Shown here piece after piece: positions 25,740-33,408 of a stretch of 64,000 nt of DNA. The translations under genes were made by a program, and so were the position numbers. How positions within the stretch are numbered: the first letter of the stretch is position 1; each line of letters begins with the position of its first letter. The DNA is from Pyrobaculum ferrireducens. GTDB taxonomy: Archaea; Thermoproteota; Thermoprotei; Thermoproteales; Thermoproteaceae. The notes below the pieces were generated by a model. The model saw only the letters and a program-made list of their open reading frames with translations. It was not told the DNA's origin and searched no databases. Location of the stretch: assembly GCF_000234805.1 (NCBI RefSeq), contig NC_016645.1, forward strand, positions 968,391-1,032,390, written 5' to 3'.

Positions 25740-26891
25740 ATGCGGAGGGCTACCCTCGCCGTGAGGGGGTATAAGTACTCGGACCCCCACGGCGCGTTGC
25801 AACCTCCTATCTACGTGACTGCGCTTTTCAGAATGGAGGGGGAGGCTCTGAAGTCTGACCGTGGGTTCGATCTTAAATACAGCCGCGAGGAGAATCCTAC
25901 TCTTAGACCTCTTGAAGAGGTAATTGCCAATCTTGAACACGGTGTGGATTCTCTGGCTTTTAACAGCGGCATGGCGGCGCTCTCCGCAGTATTCCTTTCC
26001 TTGCTATCTGCGGACGCCTCCGTACTCACTACTATGGAGGCCTATGGAGCAACCTTGAGGCTACTAGACGCTCTGGAAAAATACGGCGTAAGGCTTCGAA
26101 AAACTTATCCAGACACAGATGACTATATAGAGGCTTTAAAAGCTGTAAAGCCCACGCTGGTCTTTTTCGAAACTATTACAAACCCTCTACTAAAGGTGTT
26201 GGACGGGCCGGAGATCATAAAGGCGGCGAAGGATCTAGGCGCGGTGGTGGTGGTAGACAACACCTTCGCGACTCCGGTGCTCACAACCCCCATCTCATAT
26301 GGCGCCGACATTGTAGTGCACTCTACTACTAAATACATTGGGGGACACAACGACGTGGTAGGCGGCGTCGCTGTGATCTCGCGCCACGAGTTACTCGAGG
26401 AGTTGTGGATTTGGAGGGCGATGCTTGGCGGCATTATGCAACCATTTGAGGCGTATTTGACTCTCAGGGGTGTTAAGACGCTTTTTGTGCGATTTGAGCG
26501 GCAGTGCAAGACGGCGATGGAGGTTGCCCAATTCCTAGAGGGACACGGCAAGGTGTCTGAGGTTATTTATCCGGGTCTCCCGAGCCACCCCCACCACTCC
26601 ATCGCGAAGAGGCTGTTCGGCGACGGGTTCGGCGCGGTGGTTTCCTTTAGGTTAAAGGGTGGGAGGGATGCTGCTATTAAGTTTTTCAAGGCGCTTAGGT
26701 TAATAACGCCGGGTCCCAGCCTTGGCGGGGTTGAGAGCATAGCGACGTACCCCATAGCCAGCGCGGCTTCGCCCATCCCAGATGAGGAGAAGAAAATCCT
26801 GGGAATTACCGAGGACTTGGTGAGGCTTTCTGTGGGTTTGGAAGATGCTCAGGATTTAATAGAAGACCTTGATAGAGCTCTAAATAGTTAA
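25740..26891 (+). CDS. Cys/Met-metabolism PLP enzyme (cystathionine gamma-synthase/lyase family)
   Basis: 383 residues. The PLP lysine lies in VVHSTTKYIGGHNDVVGGVAV (quoted here without its ends), with the upstream VDNTFATPVLTTPI and the C-terminal PSLGGVESIATYP. This family includes cystathionine gamma-synthase, gamma-lyase, O-acetylhomoserine sulfhydrylase and methionine gamma-lyase; the sequence alone does not separate them. It is 23 bases ahead of hutU on the same strand, so a link to histidine or other amino-acid breakdown is possible. Confidence 0.85.
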   Translation: MRRATLAVRGYKYSDPHGALQPPIYVTALFRMEGEALKSDRGFDLKYSREENPTLRPLEEVIANLEHGVDSLAFNSGMAALSAVFLSLLSADASVLTTMEAYGATLRLLDALEKYGVRLRKTYPDTDDYIEALKAVKPTLVFFETITNPLLKVLDGPEIIKAAKDLGAVVVVDNTFATPVLTTPISYGADIVVHSTTKYIGGHNDVVGGVAVISRHELLEELWIWRAMLGGIMQPFEAYLTLRGVKTLFVRFERQCKTAMEVAQFLEGHGKVSEVIYPGLPSHPHHSIAKRLFGDGFGAVVSFRLKGGRDAAIKFFKALRLITPGPSLGGVESIATYPIASAASPIPDEEKKILGITEDLVRLSVGLEDAQDLIEDLDRALNS

Positions 26892-26908
26892 AAATACTTT
26901 ATATATTT
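26887..26908 (+). promoter_or_regulatory. Probable promoter of hutU
   Basis: GTTAAAAATAC (26887-26897) followed by TTTATATATTT (26898-26908) lies 7-28 bases ahead of the ATG at 26915. It straddles the end of the upstream gene, so hutU may be transcribed separately from it. Confidence 0.4.
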
Positions 26909-26914
26909 CCTAGT

Positions 26915-28768
26915 ATGAGCGTTTCTAGTAAATACAAGGGTAGGCCTATTGAGGAACTTATCTCAGCTGGTTTTTACGATCCGGAGAAGCGCTTGGTGAG
27001 GGCAATTAAGGGGTTTGATTTACATGTGTGGAGTCGCGATTGGCAAATTGAGGGAATTTTGAGGATGCTTTTCCACGTCCTTGACCCGGAGGTTGCTAAG
27101 GATCCTAAGAACTTGGTGGTATATGGGGGTAGTGGTAAGGCGGCGAGGAGTTGGGAGGATTTCGAGACAATTGTAGATACCTTGATGTCGATGAATAAAG
27201 ACGACACGCTTGTAATTCAGTCTGGGCAACCGGTAGCTGTTTTTAAAACTGATCTGCGGGCGCCGCGTGTTTTGATGAGTAACGCCATGTTGGTGCCTAA
27301 GTGGGCCGACTGGAAGTATTTCTGGGAATTGGAGGCCAGGGGGCTTATCTCGTATCACCAAATGACAGCGGGTTGCTGGGCCTACATTGGGACGCAGGGG
27401 ATTTTACAAGGCACATACGAGACTATTGGCTTCGCCGCGGAGAGGCATTTCGGCGGATCTCTTGAGGGGAGACTTGTTGTTAGCGCTGGTCTGGGGGAGA
27501 TGGGTGGGGCGCAACCGCTTGCCATAAAGATGCTGGGGGGCGTGGCGCTCATAGCTGATGTAGATAGGAGAATGATAGAAAGGAGAATCGCCACAGGCTA
27601 CCTGGATACTTGGACGGAGGATCTTGATAAGGCTGTTGACATGGCGCTTAGGGCAAAGGAGAGACGGGAAGCCGTGAGTATAGGCGTATTAGCAAATGCA
27701 GTGGATCTGCACAATAAGCTAGTTAAGGAGGGCATTGTTCCAGATATCGTTACGGATCAGACGCCGGCGCACGACCCACTGGCCTATGTTCCCGCTGGCT
27801 TGTCTCTAGAGGAGGCCGAGCGGCTTAGAAAGACGGATCCAGATCGGTATATACAGCTGTCTAAGCAGTCAATGGCTCGGCATGTAGAGCTGTTATTAAC
27901 ACATCAATTAAGGGGCGCCGTCGTTTTTGAATACGGCAATAACTTGAGAAAACAAGCTTACGATGCTGGAGTAGAGCAGGCTTTTAAGATACCTGGCCAG
28001 ATGGAGTTTCTCCGCCCAATGTTTGAGGAGGGTCGTGGCCCATTTAGGTGGACTAGTCTAGTTGGTGATCCTAACGATATCTACAAGCTGGACGACGTGA
28101 TTCTCACAGTATTTAGCAGAAATTGGAGACTTGTTAGGTGGATTCAAAACGCCAAGAAATATGTAAAGTTCCAAGGGTTGCCGGCGAGGGTAGTGTATCT
28201 GGGGTATGGAGAGAGGGCTCAGTTTGGCAAAATTGTGAGTGAGATGGTTAGGCGGGGTGATTTATCGGGGCCAATATGGTTTGGCCGAGATCATCTAGAC
28301 GCCGGATCTGTGGCATCACCTTTTAGAGAAACTGAGGGTATGCTTGACGGTAGCGATGCCGTGGGGGATTGGCCAGTTTTGAACTACGCGTTGAATACGG
28401 CGGTGGGCGCTACGTGGACGTGCTTCCACCATGGCGGGGGCGTGGGTATTGGCTATTCGCTTCACGCCGGTTTTGGCATGGTGGTAGACGGGACTCAGCT
28501 ATCCGAGGAGAAGGCTTTGAGAGTTTTTACAGTTGATCCAGGTATGGGCGTCGTGAGACACGCACACGCGGGGTACCCCAGGGCGCTGAAGACCGCGCTT
28601 ACTAAGGGCATTAAAATACCCATACGCGAGATGCTAGAGGCGAAGTCGTTGAGAGTTTCTGAAGAGGCTTGGAAAGAGGGGAGAATCAGCGAATATACGT
28701 ACAAGAGGGTGAAGGAGGATTGGAAAGACTACGAGGAGACTAAGAAGAACTTAAGGCGTCTTTATTAG
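26915..28768 (+). CDS. hutU: Urocanate hydratase
   Basis: 617 residues. Second step of histidine breakdown: urocanate plus water gives imidazolonepropionate, using tightly bound NAD+. Diagnostic parts: LVVYGGSGKAARSWE, MTAGCWAYIGTQGILQGTYE, the NAD loop GLGEMGGAQPLA, and the active-site Cys in TWTCFHHGGGVGIGYS. It is about 60 residues longer than typical bacterial HutU; the surplus is mostly a charged C-terminal helix and a longer N-terminus. It faces the hutG-hutH-hutI genes, overlapping hutI by 18 bases. Confidence 0.95.
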   Translation: MSVSSKYKGRPIEELISAGFYDPEKRLVRAIKGFDLHVWSRDWQIEGILRMLFHVLDPEVAKDPKNLVVYGGSGKAARSWEDFETIVDTLMSMNKDDTLVIQSGQPVAVFKTDLRAPRVLMSNAMLVPKWADWKYFWELEARGLISYHQMTAGCWAYIGTQGILQGTYETIGFAAERHFGGSLEGRLVVSAGLGEMGGAQPLAIKMLGGVALIADVDRRMIERRIATGYLDTWTEDLDKAVDMALRAKERREAVSIGVLANAVDLHNKLVKEGIVPDIVTDQTPAHDPLAYVPAGLSLEEAERLRKTDPDRYIQLSKQSMARHVELLLTHQLRGAVVFEYGNNLRKQAYDAGVEQAFKIPGQMEFLRPMFEEGRGPFRWTSLVGDPNDIYKLDDVILTVFSRNWRLVRWIQNAKKYVKFQGLPARVVYLGYGERAQFGKIVSEMVRRGDLSGPIWFGRDHLDAGSVASPFRETEGMLDGSDAVGDWPVLNYALNTAVGATWTCFHHGGGVGIGYSLHAGFGMVVDGTQLSEEKALRVFTVDPGMGVVRHAHAGYPRALKTALTKGIKIPIREMLEAKSLRVSEEAWKEGRISEYTYKRVKEDWKDYEETKKNLRRLY

Positions 28769-29940
28769 TGGGACGCCGTTTTTTATCACCAGCCAGGCCT
28801 TGTTTCTGCCTAGTTCATATGCTAGCCAGTGGTAGTTAGGCACATCCCATATTACCAAGTCGGCTTTTTTGCCAGGCTTAATAACTCCTCTGTCTGTTAG
28901 GCGTAGGCTATACGCGGCATTGGCAGTGGCCGCAATTATCGCTTCCAATGGTGTGAGGCCTAGTAGATAGACTGCTTGCTCAATGGCCGTCTGCATGTTG
29001 AGACACCAGCTATTAGGACTGAAATCGGTGCCTATGGCAATGGGGACTTTCTGACGTCTAAGCTCCTCCACCGGCGGCCTCTTAGGTGTTCTCAGTGTGA
29101 ATATTGTAATGGGTAGCAATGTCGCTACGGCTCCGGATCTCGCAATTTTAGTCACGTTCTCTAGGGGTGTATTGAGGAGGTGATCTAGCGAATCTATTTG
29201 AAATTCTTCCACCAAGTCGCTACATCCTATATACTCAAATTCGTCTGCATGTAACCTGAGTCTATACCCAGCCTTGGTAGCTGTTTTGAAAAATGCTCTA
29301 GTTTCCTCTACGCAGAAGGCTATAGAGTCGCAGAACACATCTACATACGTCGTGCCGACTCTTGGAATGGCTTCAAGTATTTTTCTAACATATTCCTCTC
29401 TACCGGATGGCGGTGGGATGTGTATCAAAAAAGTCGTAACTATGTCTATGTCTACTTGTATTTTTTAATAATATTAACAAGTCTTAATTCTTCATCTATA
29501 TCTAGACCATAACCTGTTTTTATTTCTACTGTAGTTGTACCGAACTGCGCCGCTATTTCAACTCTTCTTTGGAGAATAGATGCTAGTTCTTTGTCTGTAG
29601 CTTGTTTTGTTTCTCTAATAGTTTTATAGATGCCACCGCCCTTCTTAGTAATTTCTTCATATGTCTCACCTTTGAGTTTTCTTTCTAGCTCGTCTTCTCT
29701 AGAGCCGGCGAAGAGCATGTGGGTATGGGGATCCACGAGGCCCGGCGTGATGAGTCTGTTGCCGAAGTCCCATACTTCCTCATTAGGGTATTTTCTCTTC
29801 AAATCCTCCCACTGACCGACGTCTATTATCACGCCGTTTTTTACCACAACTGCAGCGTCGTTGATAAGAGTAACAGGGTCGCCGTATGTCCATGGCATTT
29901 TTTCTGCTGAGACTAATTGCCTTGCTTTGATGATTACCAT
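28751..29940 (-). pseudogene. hutI: Imidazolonepropionase, interrupted by a one-base frameshift
   Basis: Third step of histidine breakdown: opens imidazolonepropionate to N-formimidoyl-glutamate. The N-terminal part (29940-29452) carries the amidohydrolase metal motif LVDPHTHMLF (H72, H74) and VEIKTGYGLD, then stops at TAG 29454-29452. The next frame resumes the family sequence without a gap: IQVDIDIVTTFLIHIPPPSG, continuing to 28751 with LHADEFEYIG and GTDFSPN. The two parts join at an A6 run (minus strand, 29466-29461) where seven As are needed; repaired, the protein would be 396 residues, the usual length. A sequencing error, a recent mutation or recoding are all possible. hutI starts inside the end of hutH. 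Confidence 0.88.
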
Positions 29941-31334
29941 AACGCCGACGCTAACCTCACCCTATCGCTTGGTATTTTCGCGTCTTTTATTAGATTTGCC
30001 ACTTTTTGGTATATCTCTTTAATTGTCGGTGGGCAGGTGGCGCAGTCAACTGCGTCATGTGTCACCACGGCATGTATAGACATTATATGGGTAAGCTTCT
30101 CTAGTATTTCATGGAGCCTCACCACGGCGTTTAGGCTCATTGAGTTTATGTCTTCCTGAAAACCGCTGGTAGGTATGTTATGTATAGAATATGGAGTTGA
30201 TAAAGCCCTTATATACGCCGCGAGTGCGGCTGAGGTGTAGTGGTATATCATGTCGCCTACGCTTCCAGATTCGTATGTTAAGAAATCGGGTTTCCCCGTG
30301 ATCTCGCTTCTTAGTAGTTGAGCTATTTGTCTCTCAAGTAAATTGGCCCACATAGCTAGCGCTATGGCTAATGTATCTGCCGCAAGCGCTATGTATACGC
30401 CGTGGAAATGACATGTAGGCACTGGGCCCTTTATCGTGAATATAGGATTGTCACTGGGAGAATTGATCTCGTTTTCTGTAATTTGCCTTACCCAGTGGAG
30501 TGTGTCTTGAAGAGCTCCCAGTATTTGAGGTAAGCAACGTATTGAGTAGGGGTCATTTAATCGTTTCTCATTTTTTTCGCATTTAATGGCATTGGCGACC
30601 GCTTTCATGCCTGGGTGGAGTTTGACCTGTGTGTCAGGTGCGAGAGCTTTCCAGTTGGCCCCGGTGGCGTAGAGATATAGGGGTATGTGTTCAAGGTATT
30701 TATTGATGAGTTTAGTCGCCTTGTCCAAAGCCAGCGCCAGTATTGCTGTTGAGAAAGATGTGCCATTTATCAGCGCCAGCGACTCCCGCGAGTTTAGTTG
30801 CAACGGCTTTAACCCCTCTTTCATCATTGCCTCTCTCGCCGTCATGACCTCGCCTCTGTACTCCACTCGACCCTCCCCCATTACCGCTAGAGCTATATGT
30901 GCTAGTGGGGCTAAATCGCCACTGGCGCCCACACTACCAAAAATGGGGACTATTGGAGTTATTCCACTGTTTATTAACTGGACTAGCGTCATAATTACCT
31001 CGGGTCTGACGCCGCTATAGCCGAGGGCTAATTGATGAGCTCTGATCAACATAGTTGCTCTCACCCATTCCCTGGGGGCTTTTGCCCCCACCCCCACAGC
31101 GTGTTCAAAGAGTATGAGTTCTCCGCTTGTCTCAGCCCGGTGCTTTACTAATTCGCCTAAACCAGTTGTAACTCCGTAGATCTGCTCGCCTCGTCTTAAC
31201 GCCTCTAGATACATTTCGTAGGCACGTATTACTTTTTCCAGGGCGCTGGCTGATATTTCTACTCTGACGCCTTGAAACGCTACTAAAGCCACGGCATCAA
31301 CGTCAAGATTTTTCCCAATTTCAACTATCTCCAT
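29934..31334 (-). CDS. hutH: Histidine ammonia-lyase
   Basis: 466 residues. First step of histidine breakdown, releasing ammonia to give urocanate. The self-made MIO cofactor forms from A137-S138-G139 in SVGASGDLAPLAH, and the catalytic Tyr is in YGVTTGLGEL (Y53). The C-terminal QEDINSMSLNAVVRL is family-like. It is about 40 residues shorter than bacterial HutH. It overlaps hutI by seven bases and hutG by ten, forming a compact hutG-hutH-hutI operon. Confidence 0.95.
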   Translation of the reverse strand: MEIVEIGKNLDVDAVALVAFQGVRVEISASALEKVIRAYEMYLEALRRGEQIYGVTTGLGELVKHRAETSGELILFEHAVGVGAKAPREWVRATMLIRAHQLALGYSGVRPEVIMTLVQLINSGITPIVPIFGSVGASGDLAPLAHIALAVMGEGRVEYRGEVMTAREAMMKEGLKPLQLNSRESLALINGTSFSTAILALALDKATKLINKYLEHIPLYLYATGANWKALAPDTQVKLHPGMKAVANAIKCEKNEKRLNDPYSIRCLPQILGALQDTLHWVRQITENEINSPSDNPIFTIKGPVPTCHFHGVYIALAADTLAIALAMWANLLERQIAQLLRSEITGKPDFLTYESGSVGDMIYHYTSAALAAYIRALSTPYSIHNIPTSGFQEDINSMSLNAVVRLHEILEKLTHIMSIHAVVTHDAVDCATCPPTIKEIYQKVANLIKDAKIPSDRVRLASALW

Positions 31335-32176
31335 ATTGATACATATAGGAGGACCGCGGCTAAGCTAGACGTAACATCTCCCACATCGTATGCAGGAGTC
31401 ACCTCTACTACATCAACCGCCAGGGGTCTTAGCGATTTACTAAGTTGAGTAACCAGCATTATAACCTCGCGCGAGGAAAAACCGCCGGGGCTCGGAGCAT
31501 TTACGCCAGGTGCGTACGCCGGGTCTACTACATCCATATCAATGCTGAGGTATACATCATAATGCTTGTGAGCTGTCTTGATTTTTTCTACTACCTCGTC
31601 TACACCCATCTTGTCTACATCCTCCATTGTGTAATACTCTATACCCAGTCTCTCTGCCTGTTCAAACATGTACCGCGGGTTTGCCCACCGCCTTACACCA
31701 ACAATGCTGATTGGGGTGTTTCCTGAGAATTCTCTTATGAGCCTTGTGGTGACTCCACTTGATAAACCCTCCGACAGCTGTCTAACATCAAGATGCGCGT
31801 CGAGCACTACGTAACTGAGTTTTTTTCTTCTTGTGAGTCCCTTATATGCATATGCTGTTATTGAGTGATCGCCCCCAGCTATCAGTATCTGCTCCTTATC
31901 TGTGATTGATGAAAATACCATCTCTATCCTTCTCCACGTCTCTTCTGGATTCCCCACGACGATATCCACATCTCCGACATCCTCCACATCGATATTTCTA
32001 GGTAGATTGCAAAAGGCCGCTCTTATTTTGCCAGGTGCAAATCTGGCGCCTGGCCTCCCCGCCACGGCTCCGTCCCAGGGAACTCCTATGAAAATAACCG
32101 AGGACGGAGCAGAAATGTCGCAAATTCTCACGTCTAGTGGGTCTTTGAGATATTTTGCCTTGCGTACAAGGTACAC
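31325..32176 (-). CDS. hutG: Formimidoylglutamase (ureohydrolase/arginase family)
   Basis: About 283 residues. The binuclear Mn site of ureohydrolases is complete: GGDHS, DAHLD and SIDMDVVDPAYAPG. The family also contains agmatinase and arginase, but the place at the head of hutG-hutH-hutI makes hydrolysis of N-formimidoyl-glutamate to glutamate and formamide the best call. The start is either TTG 32182 or GTG 32176; the TATA run GATATAAATATCC (minus strand, 32193-32205) favours 32176. Confidence 0.82.
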   Translation of the reverse strand: MYLVRKAKYLKDPLDVRICDISAPSSVIFIGVPWDGAVAGRPGARFAPGKIRAAFCNLPRNIDVEDVGDVDIVVGNPEETWRRIEMVFSSITDKEQILIAGGDHSITAYAYKGLTRRKKLSYVVLDAHLDVRQLSEGLSSGVTTRLIREFSGNTPISIVGVRRWANPRYMFEQAERLGIEYYTMEDVDKMGVDEVVEKIKTAHKHYDVYLSIDMDVVDPAYAPGVNAPSPGGFSSREVIMLVTQLSKSLRPLAVDVVEVTPAYDVGDVTSSLAAVLLYVSIWR

Positions 32177-32297
32177 ATGCAAGATACTATGGATATTTAT
32201 ATCTCTATAGTATTTAGTCTGCGTAAAAACTCTTCATTAAAAAACTTTATAAATAGTTATATAATTTCTATTTTATATATTCTTCTTAAAAATTTAA
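32177..32297. other. AT-rich gap: hut operon promoter and probable end of the pilus operon
   Basis: The minus-strand TATA box for hutG is at about 32193-32205. The segment 32215-32297 is almost entirely A and T with several T runs when read leftwards from the last pilus-locus gene, which fits the weak T-rich terminators of archaea. It is the border between two minus-strand gene groups. Confidence 0.4.
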
Positions 32298-32600
32298 TTA
32301 ATATATAAAAATTTTTCCATCGTAAGTACTCTCGACCGTAATCACACCCTCTGTTTTCTTTATTGTAACGATACGAGTTCTTTCTATAGCTAATCCACAT
32401 GACAGATATACGTAATGCTCATCGCTCCAAGCAAAGAACCTCCCATATGTTACTAGGCGGGAGCCCGGATTTTCCAAAACTAACTTTACGGCGTAACACA
32501 CACTTGGTGTTGAGATATGCGTAATCACAGAATAGAAGATGAATAAGGTTGTTACCGTGAGCGCGATGACACCGGCGAGTTCCACGATGTCTTCTATCAT
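32298..32600 (-). CDS. Hypothetical membrane-anchored small protein of the appendage locus
   Basis: 100 residues. One hydrophobic N-terminal helix (about 8-30, AGVIALTVTTLFIFYSV) followed by a beta-rich domain with two cysteines (SVCYAV, LSCGLA) that could form a disulfide outside the cell. There is no Arg-Gly class III cleavage site before the helix, so it is not a classical prepilin. It overlaps the upstream gene by four bases. Function unknown. Confidence 0.6.
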   Translation of the reverse strand: MIEDIVELAGVIALTVTTLFIFYSVITHISTPSVCYAVKLVLENPGSRLVTYGRFFAWSDEHYVYLSCGLAIERTRIVTIKKTEGVITVESTYDGKIFIY

Positions 32601-32860
32601 GGCTTGAACCTACAGATCAGAGCCAGCGTTTTGTATGAGAGACCTGGGGGGGTAGAGACAGTTTCATTATTGCATGAGACCAGCGGAGCTACTCTATAGA
32701 TCACAGCGGGGTCTCCACGCTCTGCATACTTATACGCCTCAGACCAGTAGAGAAAAACCGCAGATAGATCCGGCTTATTTACCTCGACAGGCTTGAGAAC
32801 TGACAAAGTAGCTACTGCCAGCCCAAAGATTATTGGTATGAGTGTCACGTCGAGCTTCAT
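32597..32860 (-). CDS. Hypothetical small exported or anchored protein of the appendage locus
   Basis: 87 residues. Residues 5-21 (VTLIPIIFGLAVATLSV) form a signal peptide or anchor; the rest is a small domain with two cysteines (LVSCNNET, LICRFKP) and an N-glycosylation sequon. No family recognised. It overlaps the next gene by ATGA, so the pair is coupled, and it lies 50 bases after the preceding gene. Confidence 0.6.
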   Translation of the reverse strand: MKLDVTLIPIIFGLAVATLSVLKPVEVNKPDLSAVFLYWSEAYKYAERGDPAVIYRVAPLVSCNNETVSTPPGLSYKTLALICRFKP

Positions 32861-32910
32861 GAAAGGGAAGGAGGTTTTGTGGGAAAAATCTTATAGGAGT
32901 TACGTGACGC

Positions 32911-33408
32911 TTAACATTTAATTATGTATAGCGTAACTTCGTAAGCCACCGCCCTATAGATAAACCTGGTTGTTATGACCTCTGGTTTAAATTCTGTACC
33001 AGATTTACATGTTGGTACGTAGTGAACAACGCGGTTTCCTTCGATTATTGGAAGCACATAGACGCATTGACCTAAGATCGCCGTGTTATTTCTAGAGGTG
33101 TATAAATAGCCCAGCAGATCGTCTATGGGTGGACAAGAGTTGCCAAATGCCACGGCGTAAAGCGCCGGCGTGGCGTCAGCTTGCGTTTTTGTGAGTACTA
33201 CTCCGTTATTGTTATAGTAGTAAGCTACTTTATATACCTCTATCATCACAGGATTATTTACATGGAAATTCTTACCAGCGGCTATGGACTTAGCTATGGC
33301 ATAGAGCTCCGGGTGTAGATTGTGTAGTGCATTCAACGCCGCTAGGACTACTGCAACCGTAGCCGCCGTAGATCCCACTATTATTAAGAGCTTTGTCAGC
33401 GTGTTCAT
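32911..33408 (-). CDS. Hypothetical membrane-anchored protein of the appendage locus
   Basis: 165 residues. One N-terminal hydrophobic segment (LLIIVGSTAATVAVVLAAL) then an exported domain with four cysteines (NSCPP, GQCVY, PTCKSG, IIKC). The ATG at 33408 overlaps the stop of the giant upstream gene by four bases, arguing for coupled translation; an in-frame extension to 33468 would lie inside that gene. No homologous family known to me. Confidence 0.65.
   Translation of the reverse strand: MNTLTKLLIIVGSTAATVAVVLAALNALHNLHPELYAIAKSIAAGKNFHVNNPVMIEVYKVAYYYNNNGVVLTKTQADATPALYAVAFGNSCPPIDDLLGYLYTSRNNTAILGQCVYVLPIIEGNRVVHYVPTCKSGTEFKPEVITTRFIYRAVAYEVTLYIIKC

Noticed and set aside
29455-29470. 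The hutI site as a copy of the known archaeal -1 frameshift heptamer A-AAA-AAT
   Set aside because: The letters are present (six As then T) but in the wrong phase: the zero frame reads AAA AAA TAC. Slippage is possible on the A run, yet the published arrangement does not apply directly.
31325-32176. hutG as agmatinase or arginase
   Set aside because: The metal site does not separate the activities, but the gene overlaps hutH, which overlaps hutI, so formimidoylglutamase is the simplest call.
32298-33408. The three small proteins at the end of the appendage locus as pilins
   Set aside because: Their N-terminal helices are not preceded by the Arg/Lys-Gly cleavage site, so they were called anchored proteins instead.
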